The notes under the pieces are model-generated. The model ran no database searches and had not been told where the DNA came from. It saw nothing but the letters and a program-made list of their open reading frames with translations. Shown here one piece after another: positions 1 to 8,753 of a DNA stretch of 64,000 bases (position 1 is its first letter; each line of letters opens with the position of its first letter). The position numbers and the translations under genes were made by a program. Source of the DNA: Chitinophaga sp. MM2321. GTDB taxonomy: Bacteria; Bacteroidota; Bacteroidia; Chitinophagales; Chitinophagaceae. Location: the NCBI RefSeq assembly GCF_964033635.1, contig NZ_OZ035533.1, positions 4,464,001-4,528,000 of the forward strand, given 5' to 3'.

Positions 1-283
1 TGATCTCCACGTTGCTGTGGTTTTGCGCTGTCACTTCCACTTCACGGGTGGCAAAACCAATGGATCTAACTGTCAGGGAAGCGGGAAAGGGGGCATAGGT
101 GCTCAAACTGAATTCTCCCTTATTGTCTGCAATAGCATAGTTGGTAGAACCATTGAGATTAATGGTAGTACCAGGTACAGGGGATCCTTCTTCTCCCTTA
201 ACAACACCCTTAATTACTTTTTGTGCAATTGCGGTGTTGACCACAAAGGCTGTAAGGAATAGCAGCGATAGTAATCTTTTCAT
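1..283 (-). CDS. TonB-dependent receptor, N-terminal part (runs off the window)
   Basis: Reverse-strand reading frame open from an ATG at 283 to the window edge, giving 94 residues. Residues 1-20 form a signal peptide (MKRLLSLLF core, cleavage expected at AIA|Q). A CarboxypepD-regulatory-like beta-sandwich follows, with the typical pattern GxVxGEEGSPVPG, a DNKGEF turn and a GFATREV end. This domain heads SusC/RagA-type outer membrane receptors, so the missing part should hold plug and barrel. The substrate cannot be told from this piece. A promoter-like TATATTTG overlaps an 8-bp-arm palindrome 56-81 bases upstream. It might instead be another secreted protein with the same leading domain. Confidence 0.8.
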   Translation of the reverse strand, partial: MKRLLSLLFLTAFVVNTAIAQKVIKGVVKGEEGSPVPGTTINLNGSTNYAIADNKGEFSLSTYAPFPASLTVRSIGFATREVEVTAQNHSNVEI

Positions 284-338
284 GATAATGATAATATAGG
301 TTATGTGATGATATTTGGTTGCTATAATAGTCTATATA

Positions 339-364
339 GTCTACCAACTTGGTAGACAAATATA
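339..364 (-). promoter_or_regulatory. Operator-like palindrome overlapping a -7 element
   Basis: A perfect inverted repeat GTCTACCA-ACT-TGGTAGAC lies at 339-357. On the minus strand it follows and touches TATATTTG (357-364), an exact match to the Bacteroidota -7 consensus TAnnTTTG. A dimeric repressor bound here would block start of transcription of the receptor gene beginning at 283. The identity of the regulator is unknown; Rrf2-like or TetR-like proteins are possible. Confidence 0.55.
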
Positions 365-494
365 ATACTGTGAGAGAACTTTTTTATATTTTTTTTAACA
401 ATGCAGGATTTATGCTTGGGGAGAAAACGAAAAATTAGTGGGGGCGAGCGTTAAAGTGTATGCGTTATAAAGTGGAGTTATTGATGGTAGTAAT

Positions 495-544
495 TATTTA
501 TTTATTTAGAGATGTAGATATTTACATCTCTAAATAAATAAATA
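495..544 (-). terminator. AT-rich 22-bp hairpin downstream of acnA
   Basis: Perfect inverted repeat, arms 495-516 and 523-544, loop of 6, starting 9 bases past the acnA stop codon. The lower stem is ATTT-type tandem repeat and the upper stem is AGAGATGTA. No T-run follows, so it is an AT-rich 3'-end structure rather than a classical intrinsic terminator. The rest of 284-552 holds only the operator and promoter of the receptor gene. Confidence 0.5.
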
Positions 545-552
545 AATGCTTT

Positions 553-3279
553 CTATCCTTTCTTCAAAAAGTCTCTCAACACAAACTGTAATATTCCGCC
601 ATTGCGGTAGTATTCAATTTCTATAGCAGAGTTTAAGCGGCATTTCGCTTTAAAAACGATGGCAGCTCCTGTTGCCGGTTTAGCCGTTACCGTTACTATT
701 TTTCCAGGAGTAAGATCTTGTGCAATATCCGTGATGCTATATGATTCTGTACCGGATAATCCCAACGATGCTGCGGTTTCTTCATTCACATATTCCAGTG
801 GGAGTACACCCATTCCTACCAGGTTGCTGCGGTGAATCCGTTCATAGCTTTCTGCAATAACAGCTTTCACGCCCAACAGGTTGGTGCCCTTCGCGGCCCA
901 GTCGCGGGAAGAGCCGCTGCCATATTCTTTGCCGGCCAGTATGATCAAAGGCACTTTTGCCGCAGCATATTGTATGGCGGCATCGTATACAGACAGCACC
1001 ACGCCCTGCGGAATCATAGTAGTAAAGCCACCTTCTTTGGGAGAGAGTTCATTTTTAATCCGCACGTTGGCGAAAGTACCACGGATCATCACTTCATGAT
1101 TCCCCCTGCGTGAGCCGTAAGAATTAAACATCTTAGGATCTATGCCGCAGTCCAGCAAATATTTGCCGGCAGGCGTATCTGATTTGAAAGAGCCTGCGGG
1201 TGATATATGGTCTGTAGTAACAGAATCGCCCAGTTTCAGCAATACACGGGCGTCTTTAACGTCTTCTATCGCAGCCCATTCTTCCGGCAGCCCGTTAAAA
1301 AACGGCGCTTCTTTGATGTAGGTAGAGGTCTGGCTCCAGTGATAATCTTTCCCGGATGGCGCCTGTAGTCCTTGCCATTGTTCATCTCCATCGAATATAA
1401 CAGCGTATATTTTTTCAAAATCTTCCTGCTTCACAGCAGCAGCTACAGCTTCATTGATTTCCTCCTGGGTGGGCCATATGTCGCGCAGAAACACGGGTTC
1501 TCCGTTAGGATCGTAGCCCAACGGATCGTTGAGCATGTCCACATCGATGCGGCCGGTGATAGCATAGGCCACTACCAGCAGTGGCGATGCCAGGAAGTTC
1601 ATCTTCACCTGCGGATGTACCCTGGCTTCAAAGTTACGGTTGCCGGACAGCACGGAGGCGACAATCAGGTTGCCCCTATCCACTGCTTCTGCAATATGCG
1701 GTGGCAGCGGACCACTGTTACCAATACACGAAGTACAGCCATAGCCTACGGTATGAAAACGCAGTGCTTCCAGCTCATATAACAATCCTGAACGTTTCAG
1801 GTATTCCGTTACTACCCTGGAACCAGGCGCCAGGCTTGTTTTTACCCAGGGCTTCACATTCAGCCCGCGGCTGATGGCTTTCCGGGCTACCAGCCCCGCA
1901 CCTATCATTACACTGGGATTGGATGTATTGGTGCAACTGGTAATGGCGGCGATAGCAATAGCGCCATCACTCAGCACATATTCCTCATTTTTTAGTTTGA
2001 TGCGGACTGATTTCAGGTAGTCCACTTCCACGGCCACCTCTTCCACATGTTTCTGAATTTCGTAGGTGAAAGTGGTACCGGAGCCGCCTTCCGACAGCCA
2101 GGCGGTGTCGCGGCGCTTGCTTTCCGGCGTATACATACGCTTGAATTCTTTGTTGAGCAGCATTTCAAAATCCGCATGTACATTCTTTACAAGGATGCGG
2201 TCCTGCGGCCGCTTGGGGCCTGCCACGGCGGATTGCACCTGCGACAGGTCCAGCTCCAGGATATCTGAGTACGTAATATTTTCATTGCCATGACGCCAGA
2301 GCATGTTCTCTTTGCAATAAGATTCTACCAGCGCCACCTGTTCTTCAGAGCGGTTGGTGCGGCGCATGTACTGCAAGGTTTGCATGTCAATGGGAAAATA
2401 GGTAACGGTGCAGCCAAACTCGGGCGACATATTCGAGATGGTGGCACGGTCGGGTACTGATAAATGATCCAGTCCGTCGCCAAACACTTCCACAAATTTA
2501 TCCACTACTCCGTACTTGCGGAGCATTTCTGTGATGGCCAGCACCATGTCGGTGGCGGTAGTGCCTTCACTGAGCAGTCCTGTGAGCTTCAGCCCTATCA
2601 CCTGTGGACAGGAGAAATAAATAGGCTGTCCCAGTATAGCGGCTTCTGCTTCAATGCCACCTACACCCCAGCCCAGCACACCGATGCCGTTGACCATAGG
2701 CGTATGCGAATCCGTACCTACCAGGGTATCGGGAAACAGCCAGCCATCGCGCTCAATCACGCCTTTGGCAAGGTATTCCAGGTTTACCTGGTGACAAATA
2801 CCCATACCCGGTGGTACAACGGTAAAATTATCAAAGGCTTGCTGCGCCCATTTGAGCAGCTGATAACGTTCTTTATTGCGTTGATATTCGTAGGCTACAT
2901 TTTTAGTATAGGAATAATCCGTTCCGAAGAAATCTACCTGCACAGAATGGTCCACTACCAGGTCTACCGGGATAGCCGGATTAATACGCGACCCATCCTT
3001 CCCTTTCCGGATCACTTCCGCGCGGATAGAGGCAATATCCACAACAGCGGCCACACCTGTAAAATCCTGCATGAGTACCCGCGCCGGTTTAAAAGGAATT
3101 TCCTTGTCCATGCCCGCCGGCACCCAGTTTACGAGGGTATCGAGATGTTCTGCTGTAATGGCAAAGTTATCCTGGTTGCGCAATACATTTTCCAATAAAA
3201 TCCTGATGGAGAAAGGCAGCCGGGAAATTTGCCTGCCCTCTTGCTCCAATTTGCTGAGAGACGCGATTCGTTGTTGCAT
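553..3279 (-). CDS. acnA: Aconitate hydratase AcnA
   Basis: Cytoplasmic TCA-cycle enzyme interconverting citrate and isocitrate. At 908 residues it has the usual AcnA/IRP1 length. The three [4Fe-4S] ligands are visible: C449 in SCTNTSNPS, and C515 and C518 in GYGCTSCIGNSGP. The N-terminal RLPFSIRILLENVLRN and QDFTGV motifs and the C-terminal swivel domain with YGSGSSRDWAAKG and ERIHRSNLVGMGVLPL are all present. The alignment begins slightly inside the family N-terminus (SLSKLEQEG), so a short upstream non-ATG start is possible, but no in-frame ATG was seen nearby. It appears monocistronic, with an AT-rich hairpin after the stop. Confidence 0.97.
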   Translation of the reverse strand: MQQRIASLSKLEQEGRQISRLPFSIRILLENVLRNQDNFAITAEHLDTLVNWVPAGMDKEIPFKPARVLMQDFTGVAAVVDIASIRAEVIRKGKDGSRINPAIPVDLVVDHSVQVDFFGTDYSYTKNVAYEYQRNKERYQLLKWAQQAFDNFTVVPPGMGICHQVNLEYLAKGVIERDGWLFPDTLVGTDSHTPMVNGIGVLGWGVGGIEAEAAILGQPIYFSCPQVIGLKLTGLLSEGTTATDMVLAITEMLRKYGVVDKFVEVFGDGLDHLSVPDRATISNMSPEFGCTVTYFPIDMQTLQYMRRTNRSEEQVALVESYCKENMLWRHGNENITYSDILELDLSQVQSAVAGPKRPQDRILVKNVHADFEMLLNKEFKRMYTPESKRRDTAWLSEGGSGTTFTYEIQKHVEEVAVEVDYLKSVRIKLKNEEYVLSDGAIAIAAITSCTNTSNPSVMIGAGLVARKAISRGLNVKPWVKTSLAPGSRVVTEYLKRSGLLYELEALRFHTVGYGCTSCIGNSGPLPPHIAEAVDRGNLIVASVLSGNRNFEARVHPQVKMNFLASPLLVVAYAITGRIDVDMLNDPLGYDPNGEPVFLRDIWPTQEEINEAVAAAVKQEDFEKIYAVIFDGDEQWQGLQAPSGKDYHWSQTSTYIKEAPFFNGLPEEWAAIEDVKDARVLLKLGDSVTTDHISPAGSFKSDTPAGKYLLDCGIDPKMFNSYGSRRGNHEVMIRGTFANVRIKNELSPKEGGFTTMIPQGVVLSVYDAAIQYAAAKVPLIILAGKEYGSGSSRDWAAKGTNLLGVKAVIAESYERIHRSNLVGMGVLPLEYVNEETAASLGLSGTESYSITDIAQDLTPGKIVTVTAKPATGAAIVFKAKCRLNSAIEIEYYRNGGILQFVLRDFLKKG

Positions 3280-3422
3280 AGTTCTGTATTGATGACGTAT
3301 CTTTCAAACAACAAAGGGACCTTTTTGTTTATTATCTTCCCGGCTTAAAATTTTTATTATTTTCCTGTTCCCTTCATTTCCAGGTCTGGCTTACGGCTTG
3401 TTGCAATGACTGCGCATTCCGT

Positions 3423-4454
3423 TTAGCCATGCCCGTTGGATATATCCATCCACCAGTGTTGCTGTGGATAACTTTCGCCGATGATCACCGGCTCGCCTAT
3501 GAGTGGCGTGGTGGTAGCCATTCCTTTCTCCGCCGCGCTTTTCACAACACGGATGGCGGGTTCGTCCCACGGGTGATTGGCCAATGCAAATTTTGCCCAG
3601 TGTACGGGCAACAATACTTTCGCATCCAGGTCGATGGCTGCCTGCACCGTTTCTTCCGGCTTCATATGAATGAAAGGCCAGGAGTCGTTGTACTGTCCGC
3701 ATTCGAGGATCGCCAGGTCAAACGGACCAAACTCCTCCCCGATGGCTTTAAAGTGCGTATCATAACCGGAGTCGCCACCGATATAAATGGTATACCCGAA
3801 AAGTTGCAGTACAAAAGAGGCCCAGAGACTGCCGCCTCTTTTAATCCCCCTGCCGGAAAAATGACGTGCAGGCGTGGCCGTTAGTGTGATCTCTTCCGCT
3901 ACTTCCACGGTATCCCACCAGTCCAGTTCCGTGATATGCCGCTGACCCATACCGCAACCCTGCAGATCTCTCCCTACACCCAATGCGGTGTACACTTCTT
4001 TCGTAATCGGTCTTAGCTGTGCAATGGTTTTTTTGTCAAGATGATCATAGTGGTTATGCGTAATGATCAGCATATCGATGGGTGGCATATCCGCAGCACT
4101 GTATACATTTGCACCGGGAAACGCTTTCACCATAAATGACATGGGGGCGGCGCTGCCGCTGAAAACAGGGTCTACCAGGATGTTGATATCATTGATCTGT
4201 ATCAGATAAGAAGAATGCCCGAACCAGGTTACTACCGGTTTTGTTGAATGAACGGTTTTCAGATTTCTTTGTACGCTGGGCAAAGGAGCAGACGGCCTGA
4301 TCGTGTCAGGCCGTCTGAAGCTGTCTTTTAATAATTTAAAATAAGATACCTCTTCCAGCTTCATGGGAGTGAGTGATAAATTCTGAAACGCCCCGTTTTT
4401 AAAATTGCCGGACTGAAGTAACCTTTCTCTTATTCTTGCGGACTTGTATAGCAT
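3423..4454 (-). CDS. MBL-fold metallohydrolase (UlaG/NAPE-PLD-like)
   Basis: 343-residue protein of the metallo-beta-lactamase superfamily. The metal motif HxHxDH is H133-N-H135-Y-D137-H138 in THNHYDHLD. It is preceded by a WFGHSSYLI strand and an ILVDPVFSG turn, as in the UlaG/NAPE-PLD-like branch. Later metal-site candidates are ARHFSGRG, GGDSGYD and LPVHWAKF. Members hydrolyse phosphodiester or lactone substrates; the substrate here cannot be deduced. No clear signal peptide, so probably cytoplasmic. It lies between acnA and the ClC gene on the same strand, and no shared function is obvious. Confidence 0.85.
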   Translation of the reverse strand: MLYKSARIRERLLQSGNFKNGAFQNLSLTPMKLEEVSYFKLLKDSFRRPDTIRPSAPLPSVQRNLKTVHSTKPVVTWFGHSSYLIQINDINILVDPVFSGSAAPMSFMVKAFPGANVYSAADMPPIDMLIITHNHYDHLDKKTIAQLRPITKEVYTALGVGRDLQGCGMGQRHITELDWWDTVEVAEEITLTATPARHFSGRGIKRGGSLWASFVLQLFGYTIYIGGDSGYDTHFKAIGEEFGPFDLAILECGQYNDSWPFIHMKPEETVQAAIDLDAKVLLPVHWAKFALANHPWDEPAIRVVKSAAEKGMATTTPLIGEPVIIGESYPQQHWWMDISNGHG

Positions 4455-4518
4455 GTTGGTGTATTACTGCTACAAAAGTACGGATATTCTGCGCACACCA
4501 TCAGAACTTCTATCATGA

Positions 4519-6312
4519 TTAACGTACAAGCAACTTCTTTCCGCGGGCCATGAGCCGCAACAGGCGGGTGTTACCAAAGAATGCGGAATGATACCTGGCT
4601 TCTGTGGTACGGCGCATTCCGTATTCCCGCAGTACCGCATCAGCCGTGACGAGGCCGGTTACTTTATCTTTATCCACTACCGCCAATACATCGTTGCTGT
4701 ATTTATTAAACAGCGCCGCCACGGTAGTAATATCATCTCCTGCATATACAAAAGGCGACGTATGATCCTGTACAGATTCCACCGTGGCCGTTTCCACACC
4801 GGATAATTTATCCCGGCTCAGGTATCCTTTGAAATGGCCGGCTGCATCCGTTACCACCATCTGACGGTGATAGTAAGCGTAATTGTCCAGCAACATGTTT
4901 ACCTGTCCCAGTGTCATGCTATCCAGGAGCAGCAGCATCGGCTGCACAGCTACAGTAGATACGCTGATCTGCTGCATCACATCAGGGGTATACTCATCCG
5001 GAGCAATGATGCCCCTGCGCCGGATTCTTTCTGTCATGATGGTACCTTTCATCAGGAAAAACGATACAAAATAAGCGGTGGTACAAGCGCCTATTAGTGG
5101 CAGTAATCCATGTGGCTGCCCGGTTGTTTCCATGGCAAACACAATGGCGGTAAGTAATGCGCGGGATGAGCCGGCAAACATCGCTGCCATGCCTATCAGT
5201 GCTGCCGTAGCAATATTGATATCGCTGCCGGGAAATATTTTTAGTACATACACACCCATCAATGCGCCAAAAGCGCCGCCGATAGTGAATAACGGCGCCA
5301 GTGTTCCACCGGAAGTACCGCTACCCAGTGAAATAACCCAGGAAAGATATTTCAGTACACAGAGGGAGATGATCAGCGCCATAGACAGATTACCCGTCAG
5401 GAGGTCTTTGATATTATCATAACCCACACCCATGGTATGCGGTGCATAGTAACCAATCACACCCACCACTACAGCGCCCAGCGCGGGCCACCACATCCAG
5501 TGGATCGGTAATTTTTCAAAGAGATCTTCCACCAGGTATACTGATTTGGACACCAAAGCGGCTACTACGCCAATGGCAGCACCCATCAGTACATAAGTGA
5601 TCAGTGCCACATCAGATACTGCCGGGATCGCCGGCATCGCAAACACCGGCTCGTTGCCAAAAAACAACAGGTGCATTCCCGCGCCGGTAACACAAGCGAT
5701 GGCTACGGGAATAACAGAGCGGGGAGAAAATTCAAACAACAACAGTTCAATCGCCAACAGGATGGCCGCCAGCGGACTACCGAAAATGGCCGCCATACCG
5801 GCACAAGCGCCTGCTGCCAGCAACACTTTGCGCTCTGCCGAAGAAATATGAATGACCTGACCGGTAAATGATCCGATGGCACCACCTGTGGCTATGATAG
5901 GGCCTTCCGCACCAAAGGGTCCGCCCGTACCAATGGAAAGGGCAGCCGACAAAGGTTTCAGAAGGGTAATGATAGGAGGTATCTTACTCTCATTCAGGAT
6001 AATATTTTCCATGGCTTCGGGAATCCCGTGTCCGCGTATTGCTTTACTGCCAAAACGCGCCATCACGCCTACCAACAGGCTACCGGCTACCGGAATCAAT
6101 ACCACATACCATCCCAGGTGGTTACCTGCCGGTCCTTTTTCTGCAAATGTAAATTCCCCGTAAAATGACAGGTTGGTAATTAAATTAATCAGCATTACCA
6201 GCCCTTTTGCAACAGCACCAATCACCATTGCGTTGATAAGTGCCTGTAAACTTAAATAAAGTACTCTTCTTGATACTGCACCAGCCAATTTTGGCTCTTT
6301 TATATGATCCAT
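4519..6312 (-). CDS. ClC-family chloride channel/transporter with C-terminal CBS region
   Basis: 597-residue inner-membrane protein. The ClC selectivity motifs are in order: GHGIPE (94-99), GPFGAEGP (131-138, with gating glutamate E136) and GSGTSGGTLAP (330-340). About ten to twelve hydrophobic helices lie before residue 425. A CBS-like regulatory region occupies about 449-560. In the helix PLAAILLAIELL, E189 matches the first glutamate of the E. coli EE pair, but the proton-pathway glutamate (E203 there) is replaced by L190, so coupling to protons may be altered. The gene is divergent from a Crp/Fnr regulator. TACTTTTG at 6350-6357 is a good -7 element overlapping an FNR-like box. Confidence 0.93.
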   Translation of the reverse strand: MDHIKEPKLAGAVSRRVLYLSLQALINAMVIGAVAKGLVMLINLITNLSFYGEFTFAEKGPAGNHLGWYVVLIPVAGSLLVGVMARFGSKAIRGHGIPEAMENIILNESKIPPIITLLKPLSAALSIGTGGPFGAEGPIIATGGAIGSFTGQVIHISSAERKVLLAAGACAGMAAIFGSPLAAILLAIELLLFEFSPRSVIPVAIACVTGAGMHLLFFGNEPVFAMPAIPAVSDVALITYVLMGAAIGVVAALVSKSVYLVEDLFEKLPIHWMWWPALGAVVVGVIGYYAPHTMGVGYDNIKDLLTGNLSMALIISLCVLKYLSWVISLGSGTSGGTLAPLFTIGGAFGALMGVYVLKIFPGSDINIATAALIGMAAMFAGSSRALLTAIVFAMETTGQPHGLLPLIGACTTAYFVSFFLMKGTIMTERIRRRGIIAPDEYTPDVMQQISVSTVAVQPMLLLLDSMTLGQVNMLLDNYAYYHRQMVVTDAAGHFKGYLSRDKLSGVETATVESVQDHTSPFVYAGDDITTVAALFNKYSNDVLAVVDKDKVTGLVTADAVLREYGMRRTTEARYHSAFFGNTRLLRLMARGKKLLVR

Positions 6313-6349
6313 AATATATTAAGTGACAACTATTTTCTTAAATTCCCTG

Positions 6350-6371
6350 CAAAAGTATGATCTAAATCATA
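6350..6371. promoter_or_regulatory. FNR-like box and -7 element in the divergent ClC/Crp promoter region
   Basis: TATGAT-CTAA-ATCATA at 6356-6371 is a perfect 6-bp-arm palindrome with the core TGATN4ATCA, the classical FNR/CRP-superfamily spacing. TACTTTTG (TAnnTTTG type) at 6350-6357 reads on the minus strand towards the ClC gene and overlaps the box by two bases. The box centre is 60 bases before the ATG of the adjacent Crp/Fnr gene, so autoregulation and control of the ClC gene are both plausible inferences. Confidence 0.6.
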
Positions 6372-6423
6372 TTAAACCCTATTTTTTCTTCTCTAAACTC
6401 AAAAAAGTATTAGTATTGCACAC

Positions 6424-7095
6424 ATGAAAAAAGCCGGAGCCTGTGACCTAAAGACATGTTTTTTGTGCCAGTTCTGTATACCGGAATGGCTTTCTTCTGT
6501 GGAGATAAACAGGCAACACCTGTTTTTTAAAAAAGGGGAAACCATCTTCCTGGAAGGATCTCCGGCTACAGGCATCTTTTTTTTATATGAAGGCAGGGTG
6601 AAAGTTCATAAGCAATGGGGAGAAGATAAAGACCTCATCGTTCGCTTCGCCAGGAAAGGAGATATCCTGGGGCATCGTGGATTTGTGAGCAGCCAGCGTT
6701 TATACCCGGTATCCGCCACCGCAATGGAAGACATCACCGTATGTTATATGGACCTACCTTTTTTTGAAGCATCCCTGAAAGTTAATACCACCCTCACTTA
6801 TAAGCTGATGCAGTTTTATGCGACAGAACTGGAAGAAGCAGAGAAAAAAATGCGCAACCTCGTGCATATGGATGTGAAAGGCAGACTGGCAAATGCTTTG
6901 CTGGAAATAAGCCGTTCGTATCATGACAAACAATTCACGATCAACCGGCAGGACCTCGCCTCTTTTGCAGGCACCACCTATGAAACCATTTACAGGATCA
7001 TCCAGGACTTTATCCAGCAACGCCTGATAGCCGTAGATGGAAAAGCAATTACCATCTTACAGGAAAAAAAATTACAACAATTAATTACGGGGTAA
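6424..7095 (+). CDS. Crp/Fnr-family transcriptional regulator with N-terminal Cys cluster
   Basis: 223 residues. A cNMP-binding-type beta-roll spans about 30-125, a long dimer helix about 125-150, and a winged helix with recognition region QDLASFAGTTYETIYRII about 176-193. The N-terminus carries four cysteines, C7, C12, C15 and C18 (CDLKTCFLCQFC), suggestive of an Fe-S or metal sensor as in FNR, though spacing differs from E. coli FNR. An FNR-like palindrome lies upstream. The 3' end overlaps the convergent paralogue by 11 bases. The nitrite/nitrate genes nearby make nitrogen-oxide or oxygen sensing a reasonable inference. Confidence 0.88.
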   Translation: MKKAGACDLKTCFLCQFCIPEWLSSVEINRQHLFFKKGETIFLEGSPATGIFFLYEGRVKVHKQWGEDKDLIVRFARKGDILGHRGFVSSQRLYPVSATAMEDITVCYMDLPFFEASLKVNTTLTYKLMQFYATELEEAEKKMRNLVHMDVKGRLANALLEISRSYHDKQFTINRQDLASFAGTTYETIYRIIQDFIQQRLIAVDGKAITILQEKKLQQLITG

Positions 7096-7789
7096 TACCC
7101 GATTGACGGCATAGCTGTTGCAGCTTCGCTTCATGCAGGATGGCAATATTTTTTCCCGAAACCGCTATCATACGCGCTTCTATCAGTTCATTCAACATTC
7201 TGAAAGCCGTTTCATAAGTAGTACCCGTATAAGAAGCGAGGTCCTGTTTACTGAGCGACAGGTCGATAAATCCCTCTTTATTAAAACCGAATTTATCTTT
7301 TAAGAAGAGTAACGCACAGGCAATGCGTTCTTTAACAGACATATGGGCCAGGTTGCGCATATTTTTTTCTGACTCCTGCAATTCCTGTGCATAAAAGAGC
7401 ATCAGTTCATATAAGAGCGACTGATTTACTTTGAGAGATGATTGAAAAAATTCCATCTCAATAAAACATACTTTTACCGGCTCCAGTGCCGTAGCAGATA
7501 CCGGGTATACCTGGTCATTTCCGCCAACGCCCCTGTGCCCCACAATATCACCCTGCCGGGCAAAACGCACGATCAGTTCTTTTTCGGGCCCCCAGTGTTT
7601 GTGTACTTTCATGCGGCCTTCATAGATAAAATAGATACCGGTTACTTTATCGCCTTCGTTGAAAAGCGTCTGGCCTTTGTTTAAGATGAAGTTCCTGCGG
7701 TGCTCTTTGATGGCCGGTGTCCATTCTTTGAGCGACAGTCGGCATAAGAGACAGGTTTTCAGATCACAGCCCTGTTTATCTTTCTTCAT
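7085..7789 (-). CDS. Second Crp/Fnr-family regulator, paralogue of the preceding gene
   Basis: 234 residues with the same layout as the convergent neighbour: CDLKTCLLC at the N-terminus, cNMP-like beta-roll, and HTH region QDLASYTGTTYETAFRML. Only three of the four N-terminal cysteines are kept (C8, C13, C16); the fourth position is not Cys. The start overlaps the 3' end of cobA by 14 bases, so the two are probably co-transcribed and translationally coupled. That links it to siroheme supply for nitrite reductase. The ligand, if any, is unknown. Confidence 0.87.
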   Translation of the reverse strand: MKKDKQGCDLKTCLLCRLSLKEWTPAIKEHRRNFILNKGQTLFNEGDKVTGIYFIYEGRMKVHKHWGPEKELIVRFARQGDIVGHRGVGGNDQVYPVSATALEPVKVCFIEMEFFQSSLKVNQSLLYELMLFYAQELQESEKNMRNLAHMSVKERIACALLFLKDKFGFNKEGFIDLSLSKQDLASYTGTTYETAFRMLNELIEARMIAVSGKNIAILHEAKLQQLCRQSGITP

Positions 7790-8561
7790 GTGTATTATTC
7801 ATTTTCCGGATCTCCTGAAAAGCATCGCCTGTTAATAAGGTATGCAGGTGCACTACTTCCCCCACTACAATCACCGCCGGGTTGCCGATGCCCGCTTCCT
7901 GTACCCGCAGGGCAATATCGCGTACTGTGCCGGTCACGATCCTTTCCTGCGGAGTGGTGCCGTTTTCTATAATCGCTACGGGCATCTCACTTTTTCCTTG
8001 TTGTGCAAATAAATCCATAATGCCTTCCAGTTTACTCATCGCCATGAGGATCACAACGGTAGCAGAAGAACGCGCTGCCAGCTCAATGTCGGCCGAGATG
8101 CTGCCGGAGCGCGTGGTACCGGTTGTTACCCAGAAACTTTCCGCAACGCCCCTGCTCGTAAGCGGGATCATTAGGGAAGCGGGTACAGCTATCGCGCTGG
8201 AGATGCCGGGGATGACCGCCACCGGGATACCGTGCTGCCGGGCAAACAGGATTTCTTCTGTGGCGCGGCCAAAAACAAACGGGTCACCGCCTTTCAGCCT
8301 GACTACATGCCCGTGTGCCCGCGCATTTTCCACGATCAGCCGGTTGATCTCCTCCTGGGAGAGCGCATGACAGCCATAACGTTTGCCTACAAATAGCAAC
8401 ACAGCCGCCGGCGATGCATAACCGAGCAATGATTCATTTACCAGTGCATCATATAAAATCACGTCTGCCTGACGGATAATATTAATGGCTTTGAGCGTGA
8501 TCATTTCCGGGTCTCCGGGTCCTGCACCTACTAAAGATAAGCGGGGTTTTGGCACATTCAT
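7776..8561 (-). CDS. cobA: Uroporphyrinogen-III C-methyltransferase (siroheme synthesis)
   Basis: 261-residue SUMT, which adds two methyl groups from S-adenosylmethionine to uroporphyrinogen III to make precorrin-2, the siroheme precursor. Tetrapyrrole methylase motifs are LVGAGPGDPEMITLKA at the N-terminus and VRLKGGDPFVFGR near residue 90. The length fits a stand-alone enzyme without the CysG oxidase/ferrochelatase half. It is divergent from nirB, whose product needs siroheme, and overlaps the downstream regulator gene. TAAATTTG at 8587-8594 on the minus strand is a good -7 element 26 bases before the start. Confidence 0.95.
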   Translation of the reverse strand: MNVPKPRLSLVGAGPGDPEMITLKAINIIRQADVILYDALVNESLLGYASPAAVLLFVGKRYGCHALSQEEINRLIVENARAHGHVVRLKGGDPFVFGRATEEILFARQHGIPVAVIPGISSAIAVPASLMIPLTSRGVAESFWVTTGTTRSGSISADIELAARSSATVVILMAMSKLEGIMDLFAQQGKSEMPVAIIENGTTPQERIVTGTVRDIALRVQEAGIGNPAVIVVGEVVHLHTLLTGDAFQEIRKMNNTHEER

Positions 8562-8586
8562 ACATATTATAATTATAATTATCTAA

Positions 8587-8724
8587 CAAATTTAACATCA
8601 ACCATACTTAAATTTAGAACAAAAACCTGTAATTTCACCATTAACATCATACACCTACCCATAAAATCATCTCCAAAGCAATAATTTATATTATATTAAT
8701 TTATTTATAATATAAATAGTTTTC
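8587..8724. promoter_or_regulatory. Divergent cobA/nirB promoter region with AT-rich palindrome
   Basis: Minus strand: TAAATTTG (8587-8594), exact TAnnTTTG, for cobA. Plus strand: TAGTTTTC (8717-8724), one mismatch from consensus, 29 bases before nirB. Just upstream of the latter is an inverted repeat with 10-base arms at 8684-8693 and 8708-8717 (ATTTATATTA / TAATATAAAT), a candidate activator or repressor site. It does not contain the TGATN4ATCA core seen at 6356-6371, so a different regulator may act here. Confidence 0.4.
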
Positions 8725-8753
8725 ATCATCTACGAACGCTAAAATCTAATCAG

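Noticed and set aside
2464..3198. 244-codon open frame antisense to acnA
   Set aside because: The opposite strand encodes a full-length aconitase with all cluster ligands. The antisense translation shows no family features.
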